Origin: Candidatus Dormiibacterota bacterium
Lineage (GTDB): Bacteria; Chloroflexota; Dormibacteria; Aeolococcales; Aeolococcaceae
DNA length: 29,985 nucleotides
Assembly (NCBI GenBank): GCA_027451645.1
Contig: DAIDIX010000002.1
Coordinates: forward strand, 1 to 29,985
Direction: 5' to 3'
Below the pieces are notes generated by a model. It did no database searches, was not told where the DNA came from, and worked only from the letters and a program-made list of their open reading frames with translations. Position numbers and translations under genes: made by a program. This document shows positions 8,047 through 15,834 of this stretch, one piece after another. Position 1 is the stretch's first letter. Each line of letters starts with the position of its first letter.

Positions 8047-8610
8047 TCAGTGGGCGACTTGCTGTGCTAGCGACTCAAGCGTAGTGGTGCGCGATGCAGC
8101 GCTGATGTCAGCACTGTCAAGAGCAATTTCTACTGCATCTTGACCGCTCATGAGAGCAATGATGCCTGAGGTGGCTGACTCTTTCACTATTGGCGCAGTT
8201 GAGCTTGACACAGAAGGACCAATATCGTATCCGAGGGATGCAAGTGGAGTGCCTGGATATACAGTGACCACAAGGGATCTTCCATCGGATACTGTGTACC
8301 GGCACTGGCCAATGGGTGTACCAGCACCACCGAATGAGCCGGTCTGACTCACCTGGAATGCAGGAGTCGAGTAGTCGGAGCTCCAGGTGCTCGTCCCGAG
8401 TGCAGAGCTGACTGCGGTCGCAGACAGCATGCTGCAGGCATTCGGAGTGACATCAGGCGTTGTTGGTGGAACAGTGTTCGTTGGCACATCGGAGTAGCCA
8501 GGAGAGCATGCTGTTAGCAGGAGGGTTGCACCACCAGCAAGGATGGCGGAGATAGCCTTCATCATCGTCCGATGCGGTACTGATTGCAGCCGTCGCATGC
8601 ATTGCATCAT
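8047..8610 (-). CDS. Lipoprotein, DUF3558-like
   Basis: The 187-aa product has a lipoprotein signal with lipobox LTAC (Cys at 35). I chose ATG 8610 because GAGGAG on the minus strand (bases 8620-8625) lies 9 bases upstream. The frame stays open to an ATG at 8736, but that would bury the signal, while ATG 8565 would give a shorter signal and has no ribosome binding site. The mature part has NACSMLSATAVSSALG early and PIGQCRYTVSDGRSLVVTV later. The two Cys and the 'C.LLs...v..alG' start are typical of DUF3558-like lipoproteins of Gram-positive bacteria, whose function is mostly unknown. It converges on the DUF4352-like gene and diverges from the gene at 8794. Confidence 0.8.
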   Translation of the reverse strand: MMQCMRRLQSVPHRTMMKAISAILAGGATLLLTACSPGYSDVPTNTVPPTTPDVTPNACSMLSATAVSSALGTSTWSSDYSTPAFQVSQTGSFGGAGTPIGQCRYTVSDGRSLVVTVYPGTPLASLGYDIGPSVSSSTAPIVKESATSGIIALMSGQDAVEIALDSADISAASRTTTLESLAQQVAH

Positions 8611-8642
8611 CAATCTGCACTCCTCACTCGATTGTTCCACCT

Positions 8643-8661
8643 GCATCACGTGCGCATCACG
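8643..8661. repeat. Two direct copies of GCATCACG, 11 bases apart
   Basis: GCATCACG occurs at 8643-8650 and again at 8654-8661 in the 183-base divergent spacer between the DUF3558-like lipoprotein gene and the gene at 8794. The 11-base period is about one DNA turn, so both copies would face the same side. This is the usual geometry of a two-site regulator box, but no regulator can be assigned. Confidence 0.35.
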
Positions 8662-8793
8662 ATGTCCGGAAACCACGCAGTGCGCTTTGGGTTCGGATAT
8701 TAGGATACACATTGGCTGCGACCTTCTGTCCATCACACAAACCTCCAGTGCATGCGGTACAATTGCGGCAATTCAGCATGAGGAGGGATCGGC

Positions 8794-9336
8794 ATGAACC
8801 GTCGCAATCATAGGCACCAGCAGCCTGCAAAACACACTCCTACGGTGGTAGAGCCAAATCTCGACGCTGTGGGTGCCTCGCTCACTCCCCGTGCAAAAAC
8901 ACTCCTCCGCTGGCTTTTTGACCATCAGGGCGAGGATCGGCCGCTTACGGAATCCGGTCTTGCGAAAGAGGATGCAGAGCGTGCATTCTTCGAACTCAAT
9001 GATGCTGGACTTGTGAAGCTCGTTCCTGGTGCTGCTGCAGGAGTTGTTGTTCCTGATGCAGTCCGTTCTGCAATGGTTCCTGAGCGCTACCTTGTGAACA
9101 TGATTGGCGAGATGCCTGAGCAGTCTGAGGCAGCAGAAGCCTGGAAGACCGCAGCAGAGGCAATTGCTGCATATCGAGCGAAATGGAAGATCACGGATGC
9201 TTCCCATGCACTTGGTGGCGGAAGGGTCGTCATGCACGGTGCTGAGCAGCGGACTGATGCCATTGCAGCATGGGCGACAATCCATGAGTTCCGACGCATC
9301 AAGGCTGCTCAGGCTCCATCCCAGGAGATTTCCTGA
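8794..9336 (+). CDS. Small cytosolic protein with winged-helix-like region and a relaxase-like C-terminal motif
   Basis: The 180-aa product has GAGGAGG followed by ATCGGC before the ATG, a strong ribosome binding site. The first 25 residues are basic and disordered-looking (MNRRNHRHQQ). Residues 29-75 (LTPRAKTLLRWLFDHQG, then AERAFFELNDAGLVKLVPG) read like a winged helix with helix-turn-helix and wing. From about 107 comes EAAEAWKTAAEAIAAYRAKW followed by ITDASHALG. The pattern A..W..AA..I..YR..W.ITD....LG is one I know from the C-terminal ends of TrwC/TraI-type relaxases and related actinobacterial proteins. No relaxase domain or other mobilisation gene is present, so the role is open. The small gene at 9342 follows after 5 bases. 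Confidence 0.75.
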   Translation: MNRRNHRHQQPAKHTPTVVEPNLDAVGASLTPRAKTLLRWLFDHQGEDRPLTESGLAKEDAERAFFELNDAGLVKLVPGAAAGVVVPDAVRSAMVPERYLVNMIGEMPEQSEAAEAWKTAAEAIAAYRAKWKITDASHALGGGRVVMHGAEQRTDAIAAWATIHEFRRIKAAQAPSQEIS

Positions 9337-9341
9337 ACTCC

Positions 9342-9575
9342 ATGCAGGACACGGAAGTGGACGAGTACCCGACGTGGGTGCAGCATGCACTCGACTGTGG
9401 ACTCATTACATCCCTGGAAGCACGACGGTTCATCGGGCAGGCTCTTCCTCTCACGCATGGCTCCCCTCTCCAGCTCATTGGCCGAGGACGGCGTGGTCAT
9501 GTGACCTGCAGATGCCGCTTCACTCTTGCACACTCGTGCACAAAGCTTCCAGCCCCAGTGCGATTCACGATGTAG
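9342..9575 (+). CDS. Small hypothetical protein
   Basis: The 77-aa product has high G/C at third codon positions like its neighbours, which supports real coding. The ATG lies 5 bases after the preceding stop. AGGAG is present but about 13 bases upstream, which is far. The protein starts acidic (DTEVDEYPTWVQHAL) and turns basic and Cys-containing (IGRGRRGHVTCRCRF). It may be an accessory of the preceding gene. No family recognised. If it is not a gene, 9337-9695 would be a 359-base spacer. Confidence 0.5.
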   Translation: MQDTEVDEYPTWVQHALDCGLITSLEARRFIGQALPLTHGSPLQLIGRGRRGHVTCRCRFTLAHSCTKLPAPVRFTM

Positions 9576-9654
9576 ACCGTGGTATAGTGCAGTAGCGCAC
9601 GTTCAGCGCATCGGAGTCGGAAGCTCCCGCACTTCGAATGTCGGATCGTATCAG

Positions 9655-9671
9655 TCGATGTGTCACATCGA
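9655..9671. promoter_or_regulatory. 17-bp perfect palindrome upstream of topA
   Basis: TCGATGTG-T-CACATCGA is a perfect inverted repeat with 8-bp arms around one base, ending 24 bases before the topA ATG. It could be a protein operator or, in RNA, a hairpin only if the centre opens. No T run follows, so it is not a terminator. The regulator is unknown. Confidence 0.45.
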
Positions 9672-9695
9672 GCGTTGAGTGGGATAGAGGCCTGT

Positions 9696-12098
9696 ATGGG
9701 GAAGAAGCTCATCATTGTGGAGTCGCCGAGCAAGGCGAGGACGCTTTCGAAATTTCTCGGATCGTCATTCATTGTGAAAGCATCGATGGGACATGTCCGG
9801 GATCTCCCGAAATCGAAGATCGGGGTTGATATCGAGCATGGGTTCACACCCCAGTATCAGGTCATCAAGGGACGTGAGAAGAGCATTGAGGAACTGAAGC
9901 AGGCTGCAAAGCAGGCTGAGGAAACCTATCTTGCATCCGACCCTGACCGTGAGGGTGAGGCCATTGCATGGCATCTTGCAGAGGCACTGAAGCTGAAGAA
10001 TCCAGTACGCATCGTATTTCACGAGATCACCCGGGGTGCTGTCGAAGAGGCGATGGAGCATCCACGGAGCATTGACAGATCGCTGGTTGCTGCCCAGGAG
10101 GCACGTCGGGTCATCGACCGGCTCCTTGGCTACAAGCTCAGCCCCTTCCTCTGGAAAAAGGTCAGGGCTGGACTCAGTGCTGGCCGAGTGCAGTCCGTTG
10201 CAGTACGGCTCGTTGCGGACCGGGAGGCAGAGATCGAGGCATTTGTTCCTGTCGAGTCATGGTCCCTCGAGGTTGTGCTTGAGCATTCCAATGGACACAC
10301 GTTCACTGCCCGCCTCAGCGAGATAGCAGGAGCAGCTGTACCAAAGAAGAAGGCGAAGGCTGATGAGCAGGACGACAGGGAAAGTGAGGAGCGTGTGCTT
10401 GTCCATTCCGAGGATGAGGCAGCCTCACTCCTCGAGAAGCTCGGCTATGCGAAAGATGGCTTTCCTCTTGATGGTCCAGGCATCTGGACAGTCACGAAGG
10501 TCACGACAGCGAACCAGTCCCGCTCAGCACCTCTTCCCTACACAACAAGTGTGCTGCAGCAGGATGCAAGCACACGGCTCAGGTTCTCGCCAAAGCGGAC
10601 AATGCTCCTTGCACAGCAGCTGTATGAGGGCGTGGATCTCGGAGACCAGGGGCCAGTTGGTCTCATCACCTACATGCGTACTGACTCCACCCGGCTCAGC
10701 GATGAGGCAGTGGGAATGGCCCAGAGCTTCATCAGATCCACATACGGGGAGCAGTACGTACGGACAACGAAGCCTGTGCAGCGTGGAAAGTCAGCACTCC
10801 ATGTGCAGGATGCACATGAGGCAATTCGTCCCACGGATGTTGCACGAACTCCGGATGTTGTGAAGGATGTCCTGGATCCCTCCCAGTTCCGGCTGTATGA
10901 GCTCATCTGGAAACGCTTCGTTGCAAGCCAGATGGCTGAGGCGAAGATCCGCTCAACCCGTGTCGTGCTTGACCGTGAAGGGTGCCTCTTCCGTGCTTCA
11001 GGATCCGTAGTCGAGTTCGACGGATTCCAGCGCATCTGGCGTCGTGATGAAGGAACAGAGCGGGAGGAGAAGATCCTTCCGGCGCTCAGTGAGGGCGAGA
11101 GCCTTCCGGGCCTCAGGATCGATGCAGAACAGCATTTTTCCCAGCCTCCGCCTCGCTACACAGAAGCCTCCCTCATCAAGGACATGGAGGAGAAGGGCAT
11201 TGGCCGTCCATCGACGTATGCTCCGACACTCGATGTCATCCAGCAGCGGCGGTATGTTGTCCAGAAGGAACGGAAACTCTACCTCACTGCGCTCGGGAAG
11301 ACTGTGGATCTTGTCCTCAGGGAAAACATACCCTCAGTTGTAGACGTTGCCTTTACCGCAGAACTTGAGAGCCAGCTCGACAAGATTGAGGAGGGAAGCT
11401 CCGAGTACGAACCCATTGTTGCAGGCTGGTATGGCCCATTTGAGAAGACTGTCGAGACAATGAACGAGTCTGTCCAGCGTGTGAAGATTCCTGTGAAGGA
11501 AACAGGAGAGGAGTGTCCAAAGTGCCATGAGGGACAGCTCGTCATCCGTGAGGGCCGGTACGGTGAGTTCGTTGGATGCTCCAGGTATCCTGAATGCGAC
11601 TACGTGCGCAATGAACGCGGGGGTACTGCAGAGCCAACTGGTGAGAACTGTCCGCTCTGCGGCAAGCCGCTTGTCACACGAGTAGGACGGAGGGGCCCCT
11701 TTGTTGGATGCTCCGGGTATCCGTCATGCCGGTATGTTGCGCCAAGTGCCCAGGAAGGGGAGTCACCACAGCCGAAGGATCTTGGACCATGTCCGGACTG
11801 CGGGAGTCCGCTCCTCATCCGACGGGGCCGCAGGGGAGCGTTCATTGGGTGTTCTGCATATCCAAAGTGCCGACACACTGCACCACTCGAACCGGGATCG
11901 GAAGCAGCAGCTGCTGCAGCCACGACTACTGCATCCCAGGTGGAACCGACTGGCGAGATGTGTCCAGACTGCGGGAAGCCGCTTGTGACACGGCAGGGCA
12001 GGTTTGGTCCATTCATCTCGTGCTCGGGATATCCAACTTGCAAATACCGTCCTCCAAAGACTGCGAAACCTGCAGGAAGCGGGGAAGACGAGGAGTAG
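9696..12098 (+). CDS. topA: DNA topoisomerase I (type IA)
   Basis: The 800-aa enzyme relaxes negative supercoils by a transient 5'-phosphotyrosine cut. The start at ATG 9696 gives the typical N-terminus MGKKLIIVESPSKA, with AGAGG 5 bases upstream. Starts further upstream add 12 unrelated residues. The Toprim acidic triad is visible as D82-P-D84-R-E86, and the catalytic Tyr is Y326 in GLITYMRTDSTRLS. The C-terminal part carries four topoisomerase C4 zinc fingers from about residue 607 to 785. Each runs C-P-x-C, about 16-18 residues, then GCS or SCS and Y-P-x-C. One linker is an Ala/Thr-rich stretch. All parts look intact. It precedes the rpsB operon by 143 bases with no terminator seen, so read-through is possible. 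Confidence 0.98.
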   Translation: MGKKLIIVESPSKARTLSKFLGSSFIVKASMGHVRDLPKSKIGVDIEHGFTPQYQVIKGREKSIEELKQAAKQAEETYLASDPDREGEAIAWHLAEALKLKNPVRIVFHEITRGAVEEAMEHPRSIDRSLVAAQEARRVIDRLLGYKLSPFLWKKVRAGLSAGRVQSVAVRLVADREAEIEAFVPVESWSLEVVLEHSNGHTFTARLSEIAGAAVPKKKAKADEQDDRESEERVLVHSEDEAASLLEKLGYAKDGFPLDGPGIWTVTKVTTANQSRSAPLPYTTSVLQQDASTRLRFSPKRTMLLAQQLYEGVDLGDQGPVGLITYMRTDSTRLSDEAVGMAQSFIRSTYGEQYVRTTKPVQRGKSALHVQDAHEAIRPTDVARTPDVVKDVLDPSQFRLYELIWKRFVASQMAEAKIRSTRVVLDREGCLFRASGSVVEFDGFQRIWRRDEGTEREEKILPALSEGESLPGLRIDAEQHFSQPPPRYTEASLIKDMEEKGIGRPSTYAPTLDVIQQRRYVVQKERKLYLTALGKTVDLVLRENIPSVVDVAFTAELESQLDKIEEGSSEYEPIVAGWYGPFEKTVETMNESVQRVKIPVKETGEECPKCHEGQLVIREGRYGEFVGCSRYPECDYVRNERGGTAEPTGENCPLCGKPLVTRVGRRGPFVGCSGYPSCRYVAPSAQEGESPQPKDLGPCPDCGSPLLIRRGRRGAFIGCSAYPKCRHTAPLEPGSEAAAAAATTTASQVEPTGEMCPDCGKPLVTRQGRFGPFISCSGYPTCKYRPPKTAKPAGSGEDEE

Positions 12099-12241
12099 CT
12101 GCAGCGGTTCCAGTCAGTGTATCTGGTATTGTGAAAGCAATTCACACACAGTGGTGATGCTCTCAGAGGGTGGCGTGATATACGCAACTGGGAGCACATG
12201 ATCCGCTGTGGAGGTCAACCCACAACTGGAGGAAGTGCACT

Positions 12242-13009
12242 GTGTCTACAGTCACAATGCGGCAGATGCTGGAAGCAGGCGTACATTTCGGGCATCGCAC
12301 AAGCCGGTGGAATCCGAAGATGCGCCCATACATTTTCACATCGCGAAACGGTGTGCATGTCATTGACCTCGCCAAGACGAAGTCGATGCTTGATGAGGCC
12401 CTTGAGGCCATTCGCGATGCAGTGGCTGGTGGCGAGAAGGTGCTTTTCGTGGGAACGAAAAAGCAGGCACAGGATGCCATCCGTGAAGTCTGCGATGCGA
12501 CAGGACAGCATTATGTCGTGAACCGGTGGCTCGGTGGCATGCTCACGAACTATCCTGTCATGCGCCAGCGGGTCCGGAGGCTCCAGGAACTTCGTGAATA
12601 CAAGGAGCGGGGAGACTTCGAGCGCATGTCGCGGAAGGAAGCGAACATGTACCAGGACGAGCTCACACGGCTCGAGGCGAACTTTGGCGGACTTGCCACA
12701 ATGGATGCCCGACCGGGAATCCTCTTCGTCATTGACTGCAAGCGTGAGACCCTTGCAGTGAAGGAAGCGAATACCCTCAGCATTCCCATTTTTGCCATTG
12801 TGGACACCAACTGCGATCCAGACAAGGTCGAATATGTCATTCCTGGCAATGATGACTCGATGCGTGCAATCACCCTCATTCTCAAGGCAGTCCAGGGAGC
12901 GATCGAGGAGGGAATGGAACTCCAGAAGAAGCGGAAGACTGATGCATCCGCCAAGGAGTCAACGGACAGTGAGCAGGCAGTTGCAGTAGCACAAGGTGGA
13001 GAAGCATAA
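12242..13009 (+). CDS. rpsB: 30S ribosomal protein S2
   Basis: This is the S2 protein of the small ribosomal subunit, 255 aa, near the usual length. Diagnostic strings are MRQMLEAGVHFGHRTSRWNP, FVGTKKQAQDAI, NRWLGGMLTN and PIFAIVDTNCDPD. The GTG at 12242 is chosen because GGAGGA at 12228-12233 lies 8 bases upstream. The ATG at 12257 is an in-frame alternative. The C-terminal tail after about residue 232 is charged and low in complexity, as is common for S2. It opens the long operon and is followed after one base by tsf, the conserved rpsB-tsf pair. Confidence 0.98.
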   Translation: MSTVTMRQMLEAGVHFGHRTSRWNPKMRPYIFTSRNGVHVIDLAKTKSMLDEALEAIRDAVAGGEKVLFVGTKKQAQDAIREVCDATGQHYVVNRWLGGMLTNYPVMRQRVRRLQELREYKERGDFERMSRKEANMYQDELTRLEANFGGLATMDARPGILFVIDCKRETLAVKEANTLSIPIFAIVDTNCDPDKVEYVIPGNDDSMRAITLILKAVQGAIEEGMELQKKRKTDASAKESTDSEQAVAVAQGGEA

Positions 13010-13010
13010 G

Positions 13011-13652
13011 ATGGCTGAAGTCACAGCACAGGCCGTGAAGAGTCTTCGGGACATGACAGGTGCAGGCATGATGGACTGCAAGAAGGCGCTTGTCGAGACC
13101 GGGGGCGATGTGGAGAAAGCCAAGGACTGGCTTCGCGAGAAAGGACTTGCAAAATCAGCAAGCCGTGTCGGCCGCGAGGTTCGTGAAGGCATTGTTGAAT
13201 CGTATGTCCACAAGTCGAGTGGTATTGCAAAGCTTGGCGTTCTCGTTGAACTGAACTGCGAATCGGACTTTGTAGCAAAGACTGATGACTTCCAGGCACT
13301 AGCCCGGGAAATTGCTCTCCAGATAGCTGGCAAGGCCCCACTATATGTCAGGAAAGAGGATGTTCCCCAGGACATCCTCGACCGGGAGATCGCGATCTAC
13401 CGCAACCAGGTGGAAGGAAAGCCAGAGAACATTGTCGAGAAGATCATTGCAGGAAAGCTGGATGCGTTCTACAAGGAGGTATGCCTCCTGGAGCAGCCAT
13501 GGATCCGAGATGAGAAGGGCAAGCAGACCATTGGCGAGATGATTCACGAATCGATAGCGAAGATGGGTGAGAACATCACTGTCTCACGCTTCTCCCGGTT
13601 CCAGGTTGGGGAGACAGCCTCAACGAGTTCATCGAATGGACACCACGAGTGA
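13011..13652 (+). CDS. tsf: Elongation factor Ts
   Basis: EF-Ts is the nucleotide exchange factor of EF-Tu. At 213 aa this is a short form, compared with about 280 in E. coli. It has the N-terminal UBA-like domain (VKSLRDMTGAGMMDCKKAL, residues 9-27) and the EF-Tu-contacting motif in NCESDFVAKTDDF (residues 82-94). ATG 13011 has AGGTGGAG 9 bases upstream and follows the rpsB stop by one base. An in-frame ATG at 12996 would overlap rpsB. The Ser-rich last ten residues (TASTSSSNG) are probably a flexible tail. The short length resembles Thermus- and Chloroflexota-type EF-Ts. Confidence 0.97.
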   Translation: MAEVTAQAVKSLRDMTGAGMMDCKKALVETGGDVEKAKDWLREKGLAKSASRVGREVREGIVESYVHKSSGIAKLGVLVELNCESDFVAKTDDFQALAREIALQIAGKAPLYVRKEDVPQDILDREIAIYRNQVEGKPENIVEKIIAGKLDAFYKEVCLLEQPWIRDEKGKQTIGEMIHESIAKMGENITVSRFSRFQVGETASTSSSNGHHE

Positions 13653-13653
13653 T

Positions 13654-14415
13654 ATGCCGCAGGAAGCAGTAGCTGCTTCACGGGCGACAGGGACTCGGAC
13701 ACCCAAATACCGTCGTGTAGTTCTCAAGATCAGTGGTGAAGCCCTCATGGGCAGCCGCGGGTATGGCATTGATACGGGTACGGTGTACCAGATTGCAGAG
13801 CAGCTGCGAGATGTCCATGCGCTGGGAGTTGAACTTGCTGTCGTTGTAGGTGGCGGAAATATCATCCGCGGAGTCGAGATAAGCTCCCAGGGTCTTGACC
13901 GTGTGGCTGGCGACTACATGGGCATGCTTGCCACAGTCATCAATGCGCTTGCACTCCGGGATGCACTTGAGCAGAGTGGCCTTCAGTGCCGGGTACAGAC
14001 TGCAATAGCGATGCAGCAGGTCGCAGAGCCCTTCATTCCACGACGTGCAATCCGGCATCTCGAGAAGGGCAGAATTGTCATTCTCAGTGCAGGTACGGGG
14101 AATCCCTTCTTTTCGACGGACACTACTGCTGCACTTCGTGCTGCAGAGATCGGTGCAGAAATTCTCCTCAAGGCAACGAAGGTGGATGGCATCTACACAG
14201 CAGATCCAGTGAAGAATCCTGGTGCAGAACGCCTTCACCACCTGAGCTACCTTGACGTACTCAACCGTGGACTCCAGGTGATGGATGCTACAGCCCTCAC
14301 GCTTTGCATGGACAATGCAATGCCAATAATCGTCTTTGATCTTCTTACACGTGGCAATATTGAACGCGTGATCTGTGGAGAGGATATCGGTACCCGAGTG
14401 GATGCAGGAGAGTAG
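13654..14415 (+). CDS. pyrH: UMP kinase
   Basis: UMP kinase phosphorylates UMP to UDP and is a hexameric enzyme of the amino-acid-kinase fold. The 253-aa product shows VVLKISGEALMG, VVGGGNIIRG, GDYMGMLATVINALALRDAL, GTGNPFFSTDTTAALRA and KVDGIYTADPVKNP in the expected order. The start is uncertain. ATG 13654 lies one base after the tsf stop but lacks a good ribosome binding site, and ATG 13636 overlaps tsf by 17 bases with only ACGAG upstream. Translational coupling to tsf is likely. The 20-odd residues before PKYRRVVLK are an unconserved Ala/Thr-rich leader. The tsf-pyrH-frr order is very common in bacteria. Confidence 0.96.
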   Translation: MPQEAVAASRATGTRTPKYRRVVLKISGEALMGSRGYGIDTGTVYQIAEQLRDVHALGVELAVVVGGGNIIRGVEISSQGLDRVAGDYMGMLATVINALALRDALEQSGLQCRVQTAIAMQQVAEPFIPRRAIRHLEKGRIVILSAGTGNPFFSTDTTAALRAAEIGAEILLKATKVDGIYTADPVKNPGAERLHHLSYLDVLNRGLQVMDATALTLCMDNAMPIIVFDLLTRGNIERVICGEDIGTRVDAGE

Positions 14416-14417
14416 GT

Positions 14418-15005
14418 ATGGCTGGAGAACATGAGGAGACACTCCTCTCAATGGAAGAACTCATTGCCCAGGCTAAGGAGAGGATGGAGCGCAGCATTGA
14501 GGCCCTGAAGAAGGAACTTGTGGGGATCAGGACTGGTCGTGCCAATCCTGCACTCGTTGACCGCCTGCAGATCGACTACTACGGTTCATCAACTCCCCTC
14601 CAGTCGCTTGCGAACATCTCCACGCCGGAGGCCCGTCTCCTTGTCATCCAGCCGTTTGATCGCACAGCAATTCCTGCAATAGAGAAGGCGATCATGACGA
14701 GCGAGCTTGGACTCACGCCCTCGAATGATGGCCAGGTTATCCGAGTCGGGATTCCCCAGCTGACAGAGGAACGAAGACAGGAGTACGTGAAGCTTGTCCA
14801 CAAGCGGGCTGAGGATGCGCGGGTATCCGTGCGGAATGTCCGTCGTGACACTGTCGACCAGTTCCGGAAACTGGAAAAGGCTGGCAACATCAGCAAGGAT
14901 GAAGTGGAACGGGAACTGCAGCATGTGCAAAAGGTCACGGACAGCCATGTCGAGATCATTGAGGGCCTGGCAAAGAAGAAGGAAGCGGAACTTCTCGAAG
15001 TGTAA
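14418..15005 (+). CDS. frr: Ribosome recycling factor
   Basis: Ribosome recycling factor, with EF-G, splits the post-termination ribosome. The 195-aa product is close to the usual 185. The family core is clear: ELVGIRTGRANPALVDRLQI with DYYGSSTPLQSLANIS after it, then VIQPFDRTAIPAIEKAI, NDGQVIRVGIPQLTEERRQE and RVSVRNVRRD. GGAG lies about 8 bases before ATG 14418, which is 2 bases after the pyrH stop. The first eleven residues are an acidic extension. A 115-base spacer separates it from uppS, the only loose junction in the operon. Confidence 0.97.
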   Translation: MAGEHEETLLSMEELIAQAKERMERSIEALKKELVGIRTGRANPALVDRLQIDYYGSSTPLQSLANISTPEARLLVIQPFDRTAIPAIEKAIMTSELGLTPSNDGQVIRVGIPQLTEERRQEYVKLVHKRAEDARVSVRNVRRDTVDQFRKLEKAGNISKDEVERELQHVQKVTDSHVEIIEGLAKKKEAELLEV

Positions 15006-15120
15006 CGTCCGCTCCCAGGACACCCGTTGTATGAGTGAGTAGTTCACGACTGGAGAGCGTATCATCGAACGGCCCTTTCCCCCAGCAGCAATTCTCCCAC
15101 GATCCACCAACACGATTCCC

Positions 15121-15834
15121 GTGCATGTGGGAATCATCATGGATGGAAATGGAAGATGGGCGAAATCCCGGCACAGGCCACGGCTCTTTGGCCATCGTGC
15201 TGGAGTCCGGGCAATCCGGCCTGTCCTTGATGCATTCCATGAACGTGGAGTGCACATGCTCACGCTCTATGCCTTCAGCACAGAAAACTGGAGAAGGCCA
15301 GATGATGAGGTAAGAGGCCTCATGACACTCCTTGGAGAGACTATCGATCGCGAAACGGATGAGCTGCATGCGAATGGCATTCAGATCCGTGCAGTGGGAG
15401 ACAGGTCCCGTCTTGGGGAGCGGCTGCAGGCAAAGATCCGCATGGCTGAGGAGAAAACGAAAGCGAATACTGCAGGGATGCTCAATGTTGCTATCAATTA
15501 CGGCTCCAGGCATGAGATCATCGAGGCGTTCCAGGATGCCACAGTGCACGGAGTATCTTCCGAGGAGATGACTGAGGAGATCCTCTCGTCCTACCTTTAC
15601 ACCAGGGGAATTCCGGATCCGGATCTCATCATCCGTACAGGAGGCGAGTATCGCCTCAGCAATTTTCTCCTCTGGCAGGCAGCGTATGCTGAACTCTTTG
15701 TGACGCCAACGCTCTGGCCAGATTTCAGTCCCACCGACATCGATGAGGCACTTGCCTTCTTTGCTGGACGGGAACGGAGATTTGGGTCAACATCGGAACA
15801 GGTGGACGCTTCCAGGAAGGAAAAACGTGCGTAA
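15121..15834 (+). CDS. uppS: Undecaprenyl-diphosphate synthase (cis-prenyltransferase); true start unclear
   Basis: The enzyme elongates farnesyl-PP with isopentenyl-PP to the C55 lipid carrier of cell-wall synthesis. Motifs are intact: IIMDGNGRWA (catalytic D8 in this numbering), FSTENWRRP, NYGSRHEI, RTGGEYRLSNFLLWQ and PTLWPDF. The 'RTGGE' carries Gly where most family members have Ser. The GTG at 15121 gives 237 aa but has no ribosome binding site, and it cuts the usual 'I-P-x-H' lead-in. The same frame stays open upstream to 15043 without ATG, GTG or TTG and encodes STNTIP directly before V-H-V-G. So the annotated start is probably wrong, or a sequence error hides it. The 3' end overlaps cdsA by 8 bases. 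Confidence 0.93.
   Translation: MHVGIIMDGNGRWAKSRHRPRLFGHRAGVRAIRPVLDAFHERGVHMLTLYAFSTENWRRPDDEVRGLMTLLGETIDRETDELHANGIQIRAVGDRSRLGERLQAKIRMAEEKTKANTAGMLNVAINYGSRHEIIEAFQDATVHGVSSEEMTEEILSSYLYTRGIPDPDLIIRTGGEYRLSNFLLWQAAYAELFVTPTLWPDFSPTDIDEALAFFAGRERRFGSTSEQVDASRKEKRA

Noticed and set aside
11600..12199. Long minus-strand open frame opposite the 3' end of topA
   Set aside because: It mirrors the four zinc-finger repeats of TopA, has no ribosome binding site, and its protein is repetitive only because of the sense-strand repeats.
13678..14451. Minus-strand open frame opposite pyrH (257 codons)
   Set aside because: pyrH is certain by its motifs; the antisense product has no recognisable domain and a Cys/His-rich shadow composition.
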